Assembly: GCF_000319305.2 (NCBI RefSeq)
Contig: NZ_AMWJ02000001.1
Span: 2,519,001-2,583,000 of the forward strand
Direction: 5' to 3'
From: Pseudomonas bharatica CSV86
GTDB lineage: Bacteria; Pseudomonadota; Gammaproteobacteria; Pseudomonadales; Pseudomonadaceae
Length of the DNA: 64,000 nt
Positions 26,013 to 35,570 of the stretch are shown here, one piece after another. Numbering within the stretch: the stretch's first letter is position 1; each line of letters begins with the position of its first letter. The position numbers and the translations under genes were made by a program. The notes under the pieces were generated by a model that saw only the letters and a list, made by a program, of their open reading frames with translations, made no database searches and had not been told where the DNA came from.

Positions 26013-27830
26013 TCAACGTTGCGGCCCCTGGCCGCCGATGGCCAAGGCGGCGCGCAAGGCGGCCAGGTGGGTCAGGCCCTGGGGCAGGTTGCCGAGGAAA
26101 TGGCCTTGCACGGGATCGATCATTTCCGAGTAGATGCCCACGCCGTGGGCAAGGCCAGCCAGCGCGTCGCCGTAGGCAGCCCGGGCGCGCTCGTCCTGGC
26201 CGAGCAGGGCCCAGGCCTCGATCAGCCAGAAGGTGCAGGCCAGGAAGCACCCTTCCTCCTGCGCGGCCTGGCTGTAGCGATAGTGGAAAGCCCCGGCGCC
26301 GAGCTCTTCATGGACCGCGTCCAGGGTGCTGCGCAAGCGCTCGACCGACGGGTAGCCGAAGCGCACGGCCAGGGCCACGGATGCATCCAGACGATCACTG
26401 TCCGGGTAGAACAGATACGCCTGGCGCGCCTCGCTCCAGCAGTGCTTCTCGATCCACTCCCGGACCCGCTCGCGTTCGCGCTGCCAGCGTTCGCGGCAGG
26501 TGGTCGGCAGGTGCCCGCCATCAGCCAGTTCGATGGCCCGGCTCAGGGCCTGCCAGCAACTGATCTTCGAGGTGGTGTAGTGGCGGCTTTGCTGCAGCTC
26601 CCAGATCCCGGCGTCCGGCTGACGCCAGCGGTCCGCGCATTGGTCGGCCAGGCGCGAGAGGATCGTGGCGCTGGAGGTGTCGAGGATGTTGCCGCTATCG
26701 ATGAAGCAGCGCGCGGTCTCGAAGATATCGCCGTATACCCCGTGCTGGAGCTGGTCGCGCGCGTCGTTGCCGACCACTGGCGGGGAGTTCTTGTAGCCGG
26801 GCAGGTCAACGGGCCGCACGCACTCGCCCAAGGCACCATCGAGTGTGTAGAACACCCGCGGCCCGTGCTCGCCGAGGCGGCGCAACAACCAGGTGAAGGC
26901 CGCCTTGGCCTCCGGTTGCGCGCCGATGCCGATGAAGGCCTCGATGGTGTAGCTGGCGTCCCTGATCCAGGCGAAGCGGTAGTCGTAGTTCTTCAGGCCA
27001 CCGATGCGCTCGGGCAACGAGGTGGTCGCCGCCGCCATGATCGAACCGCTGGGCGAGGACAGCAGCAGTTTCAACGCCAGGGCATTGCGTACCACCGTGG
27101 ACCTGTACGGTCCGTCGTAGTGCAGGGTCGTTGCCCATTGCCGCCATTCGCGGTCGGAGCCGTCGATACGCTGGTCGATCAATTCCAATGCCGGTACCAC
27201 CAACGGCTCGTTGTGCCCGGCGATCAGCGCGAGCACGGTTTTCTCGCCCTTCGAGACCCGGGCGCGGGCCCTGACGCCGAGATCGTCCTTGCGCTGGATG
27301 GCCAGCCGCTCGTCATGCAGGAACAGCCCGAGAATGTCGCCGGCATAGAACACGCAGCCATTATCGTTCGACGCCAGGTAGGGGCTGACGGTGTCGGCCT
27401 GGGTGCCGAAATCGATGGCGACATCGAACTCGAGGCTGCCTTCCAGGCCTTCGATGCGCCGCGCCAGTTCGGCCCAGGGCAGGCGCCCGGCCGGGCCGCT
27501 GTTCAAGGATTCGACCAGGCGCGCGCGGCCGCTGGCGGTGATGAACAGGGTTTCCAGCACGTTGCTGTCGGGCAGGTAGCGCCGCTCGGTGCGAAAGGCC
27601 TCGCAGGGGGTGATTGCGAAATAGCCGCCAGTCCTGGGCGACAGCAGGCGGTCGAACAAGGGCGGCGAGTCCATGTGCGGCACGCACCACCAGTCGATGG
27701 AACCATCCAGTCCGATCAGCGCCACCGAGCGGCCATCGCCCAGCGATGCATATTCCTCCAGCAGCAGCCAGCCGCCCTGGTCGCGTCGAGGTTCGCCGTG
27801 TTGGGTGTCAGGGGTCGAGTCTATGGTCAC
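26013..27830 (-). CDS. Glycoside hydrolase family 15-like protein (trehalase/glucoamylase type)
   Basis: 605 residues from GTG 27830 (AGAGG six bases upstream). N-terminal GH15 signature GWLLLEEYASLGDGRSVALIGLDGSIDWWCVPHMDSPPLFDRLL, and an (alpha/alpha)6 domain with NYDYRFAWIRDASYTIEA and later DIFETARCFIDSG, typical of bacterial GH15 enzymes of about 600 residues (glucan 1,4-alpha-glucosidase or trehalase). No signal peptide, so intracellular. It diverges from the M42-type peptidase gene. Upstream in-frame codons are likely spurious because they overlap the divergent promoter. Substrate not certain. Confidence 0.8.
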   Translation of the reverse strand: MTIDSTPDTQHGEPRRDQGGWLLLEEYASLGDGRSVALIGLDGSIDWWCVPHMDSPPLFDRLLSPRTGGYFAITPCEAFRTERRYLPDSNVLETLFITASGRARLVESLNSGPAGRLPWAELARRIEGLEGSLEFDVAIDFGTQADTVSPYLASNDNGCVFYAGDILGLFLHDERLAIQRKDDLGVRARARVSKGEKTVLALIAGHNEPLVVPALELIDQRIDGSDREWRQWATTLHYDGPYRSTVVRNALALKLLLSSPSGSIMAAATTSLPERIGGLKNYDYRFAWIRDASYTIEAFIGIGAQPEAKAAFTWLLRRLGEHGPRVFYTLDGALGECVRPVDLPGYKNSPPVVGNDARDQLQHGVYGDIFETARCFIDSGNILDTSSATILSRLADQCADRWRQPDAGIWELQQSRHYTTSKISCWQALSRAIELADGGHLPTTCRERWQRERERVREWIEKHCWSEARQAYLFYPDSDRLDASVALAVRFGYPSVERLRSTLDAVHEELGAGAFHYRYSQAAQEEGCFLACTFWLIEAWALLGQDERARAAYGDALAGLAHGVGIYSEMIDPVQGHFLGNLPQGLTHLAALRAALAIGGQGPQR

Positions 27831-27964
27831 GGTGCGGCCTCTTGAACGGTGGGGTCTGTTTCTGGGACAGGCCGGCGAAGCCGGGAGTTCGTCCGGAATC
27901 AGGCTGAACGCGCTGCCGGGCGCGGCGGTCAACCGCAGCATCGACGCACAAGGGAGCTGCAAGG

Positions 27965-29020
27965 GTGGATATCGCAACGCTATTGGAAGAACTGCTGGCC
28001 GCTCGTGGGCCGGGTGGCCAGGAGGACGAGGTGCGCGCGATCTGTCAGCGGATGCTGGAGCCGCTTTGCGATGAAACCCGCCTCGACGAGGCCGGCAACC
28101 TGGTCGCAGTGATCCGTGCCGGGGGCGACGCCGACCCTGCCTCATCGATCAGGGTCATGGCGCATCTGGACGAGATCGCCATGATCGTCAAGAACGTCAT
28201 GCCCGACGGCACCCTGCAAGTGCTGGCGCTGGGCGGCGCGCAGCCGATCAGCTTCGGGGTCTGCCCGGTGGATATCCTTGGCGACCGCCTGGTGTGTCCC
28301 GGAGTGCTGTCCTACGGGTCCATGCATAACAGCGGAAACAGCGCCAACGGGCGTGACGTGCTCGAGGGTGCGGTGCAGTGGAAGGATGTGCATGTCGTCA
28401 CCCGCCAGACCAGGGCGCAACTCGAGAGCGCCGGGGTTCGCCCTGGCACCCGTGTGGTTTTCAGCCAGCACTGGCGCAAGCCTTTCCGCGTAGGGGACTG
28501 TATTGCAGCGCACTTTCTCGATGACCGCGCGCCGTTGGTCGCGGTCATCGAATGCGCCAGGCGCCTGGTCGAGCGGCGCGAGCAACTGCAGCAGGATGTC
28601 TGGTTCGTGTTGACCACGATGGAGGAGGAATCCAATGCCGGTGCCATGTACGCCGCTTCATGGCTGCCGGGCAACACTACCCTCGCCGTCGAGGTCGGGC
28701 CTGTACTCGACGAGTACGGCACGCGCCTGTGCGCCGACCCGATCATTAATACGGGTGACCAAAAGGGCTATTACAGCCGCAGCGTCGTGCAGGGCTTGCT
28801 CGCGGCCTGCGCGCGGGCAGGGTATGACCCACAGGCGGCGCTACTGGTGGATTTTGCCTCGGATGCCAGCGCGGTGCTGAGCAGCGGCATTGATGCCCGC
28901 GCGGGCTGCATCGCCATTCCTACGGAAAATACCCACGGTTTCGAGATGGTCGTGATGGACGGCATAACAGCCTGTGCGGCCAGTCTGGTGGAATACCTGA
29001 TCCGGCCGCAGGCCGGTTGA
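27965..29020 (+). CDS. M42-type metallopeptidase (FrvX-like)
   Basis: 351 residues from GTG 27965 (GGGAG 11 bases upstream). Motifs for a di-zinc aminopeptidase/deblocking enzyme of the M42 family: MAHLDEIAMIVKN (metal His/Asp), MHNSGN in place of a usual HKAxN-like segment, and TTMEEESNAGAMYAA (catalytic and metal Glu). The C-terminus has IPTENTHGFEMVVMDGI with a metal His. No export signal. It is divergent from the GH15 gene and converges on the SDR gene, with its stop directly next to the SDR stop (29020/29021). Confidence 0.75.
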   Translation: MDIATLLEELLAARGPGGQEDEVRAICQRMLEPLCDETRLDEAGNLVAVIRAGGDADPASSIRVMAHLDEIAMIVKNVMPDGTLQVLALGGAQPISFGVCPVDILGDRLVCPGVLSYGSMHNSGNSANGRDVLEGAVQWKDVHVVTRQTRAQLESAGVRPGTRVVFSQHWRKPFRVGDCIAAHFLDDRAPLVAVIECARRLVERREQLQQDVWFVLTTMEEESNAGAMYAASWLPGNTTLAVEVGPVLDEYGTRLCADPIINTGDQKGYYSRSVVQGLLAACARAGYDPQAALLVDFASDASAVLSSGIDARAGCIAIPTENTHGFEMVVMDGITACAASLVEYLIRPQAG

Positions 29021-29878
29021 TCAGAGAATCGGCTTGCCGCCCGTCACCGCATAGCGCGAGCCCGAGATATAGCTGCCTTCGTCCGAGCCGAGCAGCACAT
29101 AGATCGGCGCCACCTCGACGGGCTGGCCCGGACGGCCAAGCGGTGTTTGCGAGCCGAAGTTCTTCACCGCGTCTTCAGGCATGGTGGCCGGGATCAGCGG
29201 CGTCCAGATCGGGCCCGGCGCGACGCTGTTGACGCGGATGCCCTTGCTGCCGAGCAACTGCGCAAGGCCTGCGGTGAAGTTGGCGATGGCGCCCTTGGTG
29301 GTGGCGTAGGCCAGCAGGGTCGGGGTCGGGTCGTCGGAATTGACCGAGCTGGTATTGATGATCGAGCTGCCGGCAGGCATGGACGGCAACGCGGCCTTGC
29401 AGATGCGGAACATGGCGGTGATGTTCACATCGAAGGTGCGCACCCATTCCTCGTCGTCGATGTCGTCCAGGCTTTCCCGGGTCATCTGGAACGCAGCATT
29501 GTTGACCAGGATGTCGATGCGGCCGAACCGGCCCACGGTCTTCTCGACGATATCCTGGCAGTGCGCCTTGCTCGCCAGGTCGCCAGGCAGCAACAGGCAC
29601 TGGCGCCCGGCAGCCTCTACCCAGCGTGCGGTTTCCTGGGCGTCTTCATGCTCATCAAGATAGGCGATGGCCACATCCGCACCTTCGCGTGCGTAAGCGA
29701 TCGCCACGGCGCGGCCAATGCCGCTGTCGCCGCCGGTGATCAGGGCGATCTTGTCCTGCAGGCGACCGCTGCCGGTATAGCTTTGTTCGCCGCAGTCGGG
29801 GTATGGCTCCATCTTGCGCTGCGAGCCGGGGACGTCCTGGGGTTGGGTGGGGAAAGGCGGGGTAGGGTAGTCGTGCAT
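29021..29878 (-). CDS. Short-chain dehydrogenase/reductase (YghA/glucose-1-dehydrogenase-like)
   Basis: 285 residues from ATG 29878. An N-terminal tail of about 40 residues rich in Pro and Gln (PTQPQDVPGSQRKMEPYP) precedes the Rossmann motif ITGGDSGIGRAVAIAYAREGADVAI, then NNAAFQ, the catalytic SSVN...YATTKGA (Ser-Tyr-Lys) and PGPIWTPL. This long-tailed SDR subgroup includes E. coli YghA and is often in stress-related clusters in Pseudomonas. AGGAG lies just upstream. Cytoplasmic NAD(P) oxidoreductase with unknown substrate. Confidence 0.82.
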   Translation of the reverse strand: MHDYPTPPFPTQPQDVPGSQRKMEPYPDCGEQSYTGSGRLQDKIALITGGDSGIGRAVAIAYAREGADVAIAYLDEHEDAQETARWVEAAGRQCLLLPGDLASKAHCQDIVEKTVGRFGRIDILVNNAAFQMTRESLDDIDDEEWVRTFDVNITAMFRICKAALPSMPAGSSIINTSSVNSDDPTPTLLAYATTKGAIANFTAGLAQLLGSKGIRVNSVAPGPIWTPLIPATMPEDAVKNFGSQTPLGRPGQPVEVAPIYVLLGSDEGSYISGSRYAVTGGKPIL

Positions 29879-30049
29879 GGCGATTCTCCTTCGTTCGATG
29901 AGGCTGATATGAATTCGAAAGACAGGGCCGTGCAGGGTTGAGGTGGATCCCGGGTCGGTGCGACGAGCGGTCCTGTGCCGCGATTCCACTGAATCTTTAT
30001 GCCGTGCCTGGTTCTACCGCAGACGTTCAAACGCAACCGGGAGCATCGA

Positions 30050-30574
30050 GTGCCGCGCATCATCACCCCGTCCACCCCCGAACACGAGATCAACGAACGC
30101 AATGCCAGGATGTTCGGTTCGCCCAAGGAACGCCTGGATTTCTACCGCCGCGAGATTCAGTACGAAACCAGCATCCTGGCCAACCGCACCGACGCCTACC
30201 TCACCGCACAGTCGTTCCTGGTGATCGCCTTCGTGTCGTGCATGGGCAACCTGAATCCCGGCTGGGGCCCGAGCTTCACGCTCATGGTCGCGCCGTTCCT
30301 GGCATTGCTCGGGGTGTTGAGTTCGCTCAATGCCTGGCCGGGCATCCATGCGGCGTTCAAGATCATCGAGCATTGGCAGCTCAAGCAAAGTCATCTGCTG
30401 CGCAGCGAGCCGATGATGGGCCTGGCCTATGACGAGTCGCCGCTGTTCAGCGAGGCGGAAACCTCGCGGGTCGGGCATCGCAAGTCGCTGCTGTTTTCCC
30501 TGCGCACGCCGTGGATCTTCCTGGTGTTCTGGATCGTGCTGGGCAGCTACTCGGTGTATATCCAGATGGCCTGA
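30050..30574 (+). CDS. Hypothetical membrane protein
   Basis: 174 residues from GTG 30050 (GGGAG six bases upstream); longer starts at 29999 lack a better site. Two pairs of hydrophobic segments occur: TAQSFLVIAFVSCMG with FTLMVAPFLALLGVLSSL, and a C-terminal WIFLVFWIVLGSYSVYI, so three membrane helices in a small inner-membrane protein. A soluble loop of about 50 residues links the second and third. No family name is certain. Ends 44 bases before the convergent gene at 30618, with a stem-loop in between. Confidence 0.6.
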   Translation: MPRIITPSTPEHEINERNARMFGSPKERLDFYRREIQYETSILANRTDAYLTAQSFLVIAFVSCMGNLNPGWGPSFTLMVAPFLALLGVLSSLNAWPGIHAAFKIIEHWQLKQSHLLRSEPMMGLAYDESPLFSEAETSRVGHRKSLLFSLRTPWIFLVFWIVLGSYSVYIQMA

Positions 30575-30578
30575 AGGA

Positions 30579-30603
30579 ATACGGGGCCTTGCCGGCCCCG
30601 TAT
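30579..30603. terminator. Bidirectional stem-loop terminator
   Basis: ATACGGGGCC, loop TTGCC, GGCCCCGTAT: a perfect 10-bp stem between two convergent stop codons (30574 and 30618). Confidence 0.7.
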
Positions 30604-30617
30604 CGATCGATGCGGCT

Positions 30618-31043
30618 TCAGTACCTGCGACGCCTCAGCGTTGCCAGGGCAAAGCCGCCCAGCAGCACCATCGCCCCGGCCAGCAGCAGGCCCGGCGCCT
30701 TGTGCAACTTCGGTGAAGCCTGTTCGACGGGCTCCCAGCCGTCCTCCGGTTCGACGAAGGCCGAAGCCTCCACCAGCGTCACCGGCAGCACGGCACCGTC
30801 TACCAGGGTCAGGGCAAGGTCGCGGATCTCCCCGGCGACCCGGTCCGGAAACACCGGCTCACCCTCGGGATCGAGGCTGTCGTAGATGAAGCGGGTGCCC
30901 TCCAGCCAGCCCACTGCCGTGTGCAGTTCAGGGCCGAGGTAGTACTTGCCATCGAGGAAAAACCCCGGGAACTGGTGGGCGCGCTCGATGCTTTCCACCT
31001 GGTAGCGCTCGCCGGCCTTCATGCCTGTTGCTGGATCGATCAT
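30618..31043 (-). CDS. Hypothetical protein with C-terminal membrane anchor
   Basis: 141 residues from ATG 31043, chosen because AAGGAG lies nine bases upstream. The N-terminal two thirds are soluble (GERYQVESIERAHQFPGFFLDGKYYLGPELHTAVGWLEG), and the C-terminus is a single helix APGLLLAGAMVLLGGFALATLRRRRY with a basic end. It looks like a tail-anchored or PEP-CTERM-like layout, but no sorting motif is evident. It starts 14 bases after the stop of the formaldehyde-dehydrogenase-like gene, so they share an operon. Confidence 0.6.
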   Translation of the reverse strand: MIDPATGMKAGERYQVESIERAHQFPGFFLDGKYYLGPELHTAVGWLEGTRFIYDSLDPEGEPVFPDRVAGEIRDLALTLVDGAVLPVTLVEASAFVEPEDGWEPVEQASPKLHKAPGLLLAGAMVLLGGFALATLRRRRY

Positions 31044-31057
31044 GGTTGCGTTCTCCT

Positions 31058-32260
31058 TCATACGTAATCCGTGCCCAGGGTTCCGGCCGCCGCACCCGGC
31101 ACCAGGATGACCTTGCGGCAGTCATCCTCCTTCTGGTCGAACATCTTGTAGCCCAGCGCCGCTTCTTCCAGGGCCAGGCGGTGGGTGACGATCATTTCCG
31201 GTTGCAGCCGCCCGGCCTCGATATGTTCGAGCAGCTCCGGCAGGTACTTTTGCACGTGGGTCTGGCCCATCTTGAAGGTCAGGCCCTTGTCGAACGCGTC
31301 ACCGAACATGAAGCCGTGGATAAAGCCCGAGTAGACCCCGGGCACGCTGACCACGCCGCCGCGGCGCACCGCAGCGATGCACTGGCGCAGCGCCTTGCCG
31401 CTGCTGGTTTCGATCTTCAGCGCGGTGAGCACCGTTTCGGTGGTGCTGCCCTTGGCTTCGAAACCGACCGCATCGATCACCGCGTCCACCCCGCGCATGC
31501 CCGGGGTCTGGCGAATGATGCTGTCGGCCGGGTCGTCGTCCTGCTCGAAGTTGATCGGGATCGCCCCGTAGGCTTCACGGGCGTAGGCCAGGCGATAGTC
31601 GTTGTCGTCGACGATGAAAATGGTCTGGGCGCCGAGCATGCGTGCGCAGGCTGCGCTGAGCAGGCCAACCGGGCCTGCACCATAGATGGCCACCGACGAA
31701 CCCTGGCCGACCCCGCCGTTGATCACGGCCTGCCACGCGGTGGGCAGGATATCGGAGAGGAACAGGACCTTGTCGTCGGCCAGGCTGGTCGGCACCTTGA
31801 ACGGCCCGACGTTGGCCTTGGGCACCCGCACGTAATCGGCCTGCCCGCCTGGAACCCCGCCATACAGGTGGCTGTAGCCGAACAGCGCTGCCCCTGGTGG
31901 AATGGCTTTCTTGTTGATGATGGCGCCACGCCCGGTGTTCGTGGTCTCGCAGGCCGCGAACAGGTCCTGGTTGCAGAAGAAGCAACTGCCGCAGGCGATC
32001 ACGAACGGGATCACCACCCGGTCGCCGACCTGCAGGTTGGTCACCGCGCTGCCGGTGTCCTCGACGATGCCCATGAACTCATGGCCGAAGATGTCGCCAT
32101 GCTCGGTTTCGGGGATTTTGCCGTGGTAAAGGTGCAGGTCCGAGCCGCAGATGGCGGTGGCGGTAACCCGCAGGATAATGTCGTCGGGCTCGTGTAGTTG
32201 CGGGTCCGGCACGGTATCCACTCTGACGTCGTTGGCGCCGTGATAGGTCAATGCTCTCAT
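31058..32260 (-). CDS. Glutathione-independent formaldehyde dehydrogenase-like zinc alcohol dehydrogenase
   Basis: 400 residues of the MDR superfamily with both zinc sites: catalytic [10 protein letters not shown] and [12 protein letters not shown], and structural [15 protein letters not shown] with four cysteines. The NAD site is [22 protein letters not shown], and the extra loop [20 protein letters not shown] is typical of the FdhA type, which is about 400 residues. These enzymes oxidise formaldehyde or related alcohols. A small gene with a membrane tail follows. A second, different MDR enzyme is at 10720. Confidence 0.8.
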   Translation of the reverse strand: MRALTYHGANDVRVDTVPDPQLHEPDDIILRVTATAICGSDLHLYHGKIPETEHGDIFGHEFMGIVEDTGSAVTNLQVGDRVVIPFVIACGSCFFCNQDLFAACETTNTGRGAIINKKAIPPGAALFGYSHLYGGVPGGQADYVRVPKANVGPFKVPTSLADDKVLFLSDILPTAWQAVINGGVGQGSSVAIYGAGPVGLLSAACARMLGAQTIFIVDDNDYRLAYAREAYGAIPINFEQDDDPADSIIRQTPGMRGVDAVIDAVGFEAKGSTTETVLTALKIETSSGKALRQCIAAVRRGGVVSVPGVYSGFIHGFMFGDAFDKGLTFKMGQTHVQKYLPELLEHIEAGRLQPEMIVTHRLALEEAALGYKMFDQKEDDCRKVILVPGAAAGTLGTDYV

Positions 32261-32401
32261 GCGCTGTCACTCCCTTGGTGGTGGTACGGTCTATTCAGGG
32301 GAAGCCGGCAGGCGGGGCAAAGTTCACACGGATTGATCGGAGGTGCGCCGCAGCGGGCCGCTGCCTGTAGAATCCAGCGTCTGTACGCTGCGAGATTCAG
32401 C

Positions 32402-33046
32402 ATGTCCTTTATTCGTCCAATGCTGGTGTCCCTGGATGGCCCCAAGGGAACTGGCAAGACCACGCTACTGGAAGCCGTCACCCGGGTGCTGAGGTGCGAC
32501 GGCCGAAAGGTGATCCGCCTTAGCGAGCGAAACAACGATCCCCACCGGGCCGAAACCATGGCGCTGGTCAATCGGCTCGCCCGGCACCCCGACGCGGACC
32601 TGGAGCTGGAGGTATGCGAACGCCTTGCAGACAGCCGTGCCTGGATTTCCCGGCAGGTCCTGCCCGGGCAACCCGCAGGCAGCATCATCCTGATGGACCG
32701 CTGGTACCCGTCCGAGGCGGCATTCCGGCGCAGGGTGCCGTTTGCCGAGGTGTTGCGGATCAACCTGGAGCGCGGCGTACAGGTGCCGGACCTGGCGGTG
32801 GGCGTGCTGACCGATCCGCAGGTGTCCTGGGCAAGGGCGGCGTCACGCACACGAGGGCTGGGGAGCACCGTCATCCTCAGGTTGGAGGAGCATGTCGCCG
32901 CTACCCGGGCCTTCGAGCAGGCGGCGCTGCAGCAGGGGTGGTTCCTGTGCCGCAACGAAGGGACGGTGGAGGAAGCGACCCTGGCGGTGGTGGCTGCGAT
33001 ACGCCGGATAGCACCACCGCCAAGGCTGCAAGACCACCCTGATTAG
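32402..33046 (+). CDS. P-loop nucleotide kinase (thymidylate kinase-like)
   Basis: 214 residues. Walker A LDGPKGTGKTTLLEAV (about residues 11-26) and DRWYPSEAAFRR (the DR(Y/H) base-recognition motif of thymidylate kinases) with LTDPQVSWARAASRTRG in place of the LID arginines. The chain is close to dTMP-kinase length (about 210), but the sequence is divergent and the genome should also carry a canonical tmk, so a paralogue or a related kinase is possible. Convergent with the dapA-like gene, with overlapping stop codons (33043-33046). Confidence 0.65.
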   Translation: MSFIRPMLVSLDGPKGTGKTTLLEAVTRVLRCDGRKVIRLSERNNDPHRAETMALVNRLARHPDADLELEVCERLADSRAWISRQVLPGQPAGSIILMDRWYPSEAAFRRRVPFAEVLRINLERGVQVPDLAVGVLTDPQVSWARAASRTRGLGSTVILRLEEHVAATRAFEQAALQQGWFLCRNEGTVEEATLAVVAAIRRIAPPPRLQDHPD

Positions 33047-33906
33047 AGCAGCGCCGCAAGCACCGTTTGCAGGCGTCCGAGGGTTTGGGCACCGCTGGGC
33101 TGCATGGGTTCGCGCAGCTCGTTGGCGATCAGACCCTGCACGCTGAGCGCAGCCTTGACCACGGCGGGATTGGCTTCGCAGAAGGCGGTCTGGATCCACG
33201 GCAACAGGCGATAGAACACTGCCCGGGCCGCGCTGATATCACCTTCGTCCATATGCCGCATCATCTGCACGTAGAGGTCTGCCCGGACATGCGCCGAAGC
33301 GGAGATGGCGCCGGCACCGCCCAAGGCGAGATGGGTGAAGATCTGCAGGTCTTCGCCGGCCAGCACCTGGGCATGGCCATCGCTGATCAGGGCCAGGGTG
33401 GTTTCGATGTCGCCACCACAATCCTTCACCGCCACGATATTCGGGTGACGCACGATCCGGCGCAGCGTCTCCCGCTCGATGCGCACGCCGGTACGGTAGG
33501 GAATGTCATAGACCACCAGGGCAACGGACGCGGCATCGGCCACGGTCTGGAAGAACGACTCGATACCCTGCTGCGACGGCCGGATATAGCACGGCGCCGG
33601 GACCAGCAGCCCGGCGATCTCGCGCTGCTGGATTTTCTGCTGGAAGGCCAGGACCTCCTGCAGGTTGTAGCCCGACAGGCCCATGATCACCTGATGCGGC
33701 TGGGCGACCTGCAGCACTGCATCCAGCACCGCAAGCTGTTCGCCCTTGTCCAGGGCGGCGGCTTCGCCAGTGGTGCCGCACACCACCAGGCCCCGTGTGC
33801 CTTCGGCGAGCAGCTTCTTCGCCAGGCCTTGAAGCGCCTCGAAATCGACCTCGCCGGAACGAAAGGGTGTGGCCAGTGCAACCCAGATACCGCGCAAATC
33901 AGACAT
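33043..33906 (-). CDS. DapA-like aldolase family protein
   Basis: 287 residues, TIM-barrel N-acetylneuraminate lyase/4-hydroxy-tetrahydrodipicolinate synthase family. Visible features: GLVVCGTTGEAAAL (substrate loop GTTGE), VALVVYDIPYRTGVRI (Tyr of the catalytic triad) and IVAVKDCGGD (Schiff-base Lys, about residue 162). Whether it is the lysine-pathway DapA or a catabolic paralogue (for example for a keto-sugar acid) cannot be settled. It is unlinked to other lysine genes, which leans towards a paralogue. A near-perfect hairpin is 75 bases upstream of its start. Confidence 0.7.
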   Translation of the reverse strand: MSDLRGIWVALATPFRSGEVDFEALQGLAKKLLAEGTRGLVVCGTTGEAAALDKGEQLAVLDAVLQVAQPHQVIMGLSGYNLQEVLAFQQKIQQREIAGLLVPAPCYIRPSQQGIESFFQTVADAASVALVVYDIPYRTGVRIERETLRRIVRHPNIVAVKDCGGDIETTLALISDGHAQVLAGEDLQIFTHLALGGAGAISASAHVRADLYVQMMRHMDEGDISAARAVFYRLLPWIQTAFCEANPAVVKAALSVQGLIANELREPMQPSGAQTLGRLQTVLAALL

Positions 33907-33981
33907 GCATTACTCCTCGGGTAGACCGAACTGGGCGCCAGAGGAGAGAAGGGGAATCAAGCGGGGGAGACCTTGCGCTAT

Positions 33982-34010
33982 CTGTCCTGTCAGCTCATCT
34001 GACGGGACAG
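33982..34010. promoter_or_regulatory. Inverted repeat upstream of the dapA-like gene
   Basis: CTGTCCTGTCAG, five-base loop, CTGACGGGACAG: 11 of 12 pairs, one G-T. Lies 75 bases before the minus-strand start at 33906 and could be an operator or the leader of a transcript. Nothing else is recognisable in this 290-base non-coding stretch. Confidence 0.3.
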
Positions 34011-34198
34011 CGCCCCGGTCAAATGAGCGGCTGTTTCTTGGATTTCTTGGCAACGGACAGGCATGCGCTGGCCGGGGCGTGAAGGCCCGGGGCAGTTGGC
34101 ATGTAGTCGTTGCTCAAGATCATGGTGGTTTTGTGCTTAAGGAAATGTATCCGGATGATGCGCAAGGTCCGGGCGCTTAGTCAACACCCGAGCGCAGG

Positions 34199-34527
34199 CG
34201 CATGCCGGGAGATGTTCAGCGCCCTTGAGATCGAGCGCCGCCCGCGCGGCGCATCGCTGGCAAGTCGGACCGCCGAACCGCAGCTCCCACACTTGTTGCA
34301 ACGTGCCTATGTCTGTCAGGCCATGGTTGACCGCCTTGTTCGTACGACGCGATACCGCGCCGAGCCCAACTGCATCCACGCGGTACATCGCCGAACATCC
34401 AAAGGCTGGCAACGGAGATCTCACAGGCCATGGTGCGTTGCAACAAATGTGGGAGCTGGCTTGCCAGCGATGCGCCGCGCGGGCGGCGCTCGGTCTGGAG
34501 AACGCTGAAGATCTCCCGGCATGCGCT
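34199..34527. repeat. REP-derived long inverted repeat (REPIN-like)
   Basis: Two arms face each other: left 34199-34303 and right 34436-34527. The right arm reads GTGGGAGCTGGCTTGCCAGC followed by GATGCGCC-rich DNA, the typical fluorescent-pseudomonad REP sequence. The left arm is its reverse complement, with an extra segment of about 15 bases (near 34265-34281) and few other differences. About 130 bases lie between the arms. The whole 33.9-34.6 kb gap is non-coding; frames in it are spurious. Confidence 0.75.
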
Positions 34528-34656
34528 CAGTGGCCATAACGCGGTCCATCGCAGGCAAGCCACGCTCCTGATCACGTCCTCAGATGAAACATTCCAGCCC
34601 AGCCCGTGTCCTGCGCGCAAATATTTGATAGCCTCCTATCATTTCGGAGGATTCCC

Positions 34657-35477
34657 ATGACAACCAACGCCCAGTCAAAGCTCGCAGCACGCTACGGCGC
34701 GCACGACATCGCCCCGCTCGATGCCTGGAACGAAACCCTCGACCAGTTGCTTGATCACCGCAGTGTCCGCTCCTTCACTGATCAACCTCTGCCTGAAGGC
34801 ACCATCGAGACATTGGTCGCCGCGGCGCAGTCCGCCTCCACGTCATCCAACCTCCAGGTCTGGAGCGTTGTGGCGGTGCAGGATGCCGGCCGCAAAAAGC
34901 GTCTGTCAGAACTCGCCGGCAACCAGGCCTATATTCACCAGGCGCCGCTGTTCCTGGTCTGGCTTGCAGACCTGTCCCGTGTATCGCGTATCGCGGACCA
35001 GCAAGGGGTAGAACTGGAGGCATTGCCGTACCTGGAAAGCCTGCTGTTGGGCACCATCGACGCAGCGCTGGCTGCGCAGAACGCCGTCGTGGCCCTGGAG
35101 TCGCTTGGGCTCGGAAGCGTCTATATCGGCGGCATCCGCAATGACATCGAAGGCGTCGCCAGGGAGCTGGGGCTGCCTGCCCAGGTTTATCCGGTGTTCG
35201 GCCTTTGCGTGGGCTATCCCTCCACTGAGCGCCCGGCCAAGGTAAAGCCGCGCTTGCCACAGCAGGCGGTGCTGCATCACGAAACCTATACGACCGCCGG
35301 CGAGGAACAGGTGCTCTCGGAATACGATGCGCGCCTGGGGCCTTCTATCAACGCGAGGGCATGAAGGCGTCGGGCTGGTCGGAGCAGGTGGTCAGCAGGC
35401 TGCGCAATGTTTCGAGCCTGCACGGGCGTGAAGCGCTTCTGGGTGAGCTGGCGCGGATGGGGTTCGGGCTGCGCTAG
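34657..35477 (+). CDS. NADPH-dependent nitroreductase (NfsA-like), frameshifted near its end
   Basis: About 273 residues when joined. HRSVRSFTDQPLPEGTIETLVAAAQSASTSSNLQVWSVVAVQD is the FMN-binding signature of the NfsA/FRP nitroreductase family, and LGLGSVYIGGIRND is the second conserved segment. The first frame ends at 35364; the second, MKASGWSEQVVSRLRNVSSLHGREALLGELARMGFGLR, is the expected C-terminus and ends at 35477. Adding one base in the four-G run 35337-35340 reads ...RLGAFYQREGMKASGW.... CGGAGG sits six bases before ATG 34657. The enzyme would reduce nitroaromatics or quinones with NADPH. Confidence 0.8.
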
Positions 35478-35501
35478 CGAGAACGTGTTGGGATTATCGG
35501 C

Positions 35502-35536
35502 GGCTGCCCGGCTTTCATGGTATTTGCCGGGCAACC
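35502..35536. terminator. Stem-loop between convergent genes
   Basis: GGCTGCCCGGC and GCCGGGCAACC form an 11-bp stem with one mismatch around a 13-base loop, 25 bases after the repaired nitroreductase stop and before the convergent stop at 35571. Confidence 0.5.
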
Positions 35537-35570
35537 GCGTCGGAGGCATATCTGAAAACGGTCATCACCC

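Noticed and set aside
26019..27845. A 608-codon plus-strand frame
   Set aside because: Antisense to the GH15 gene with no recognisable domain.
34137..34620. Several short open frames, both strands, in the REP region
   Set aside because: They read through the REP inverted repeat, which gives Arg- and Pro-rich sequence. No ribosome sites or conserved patterns.
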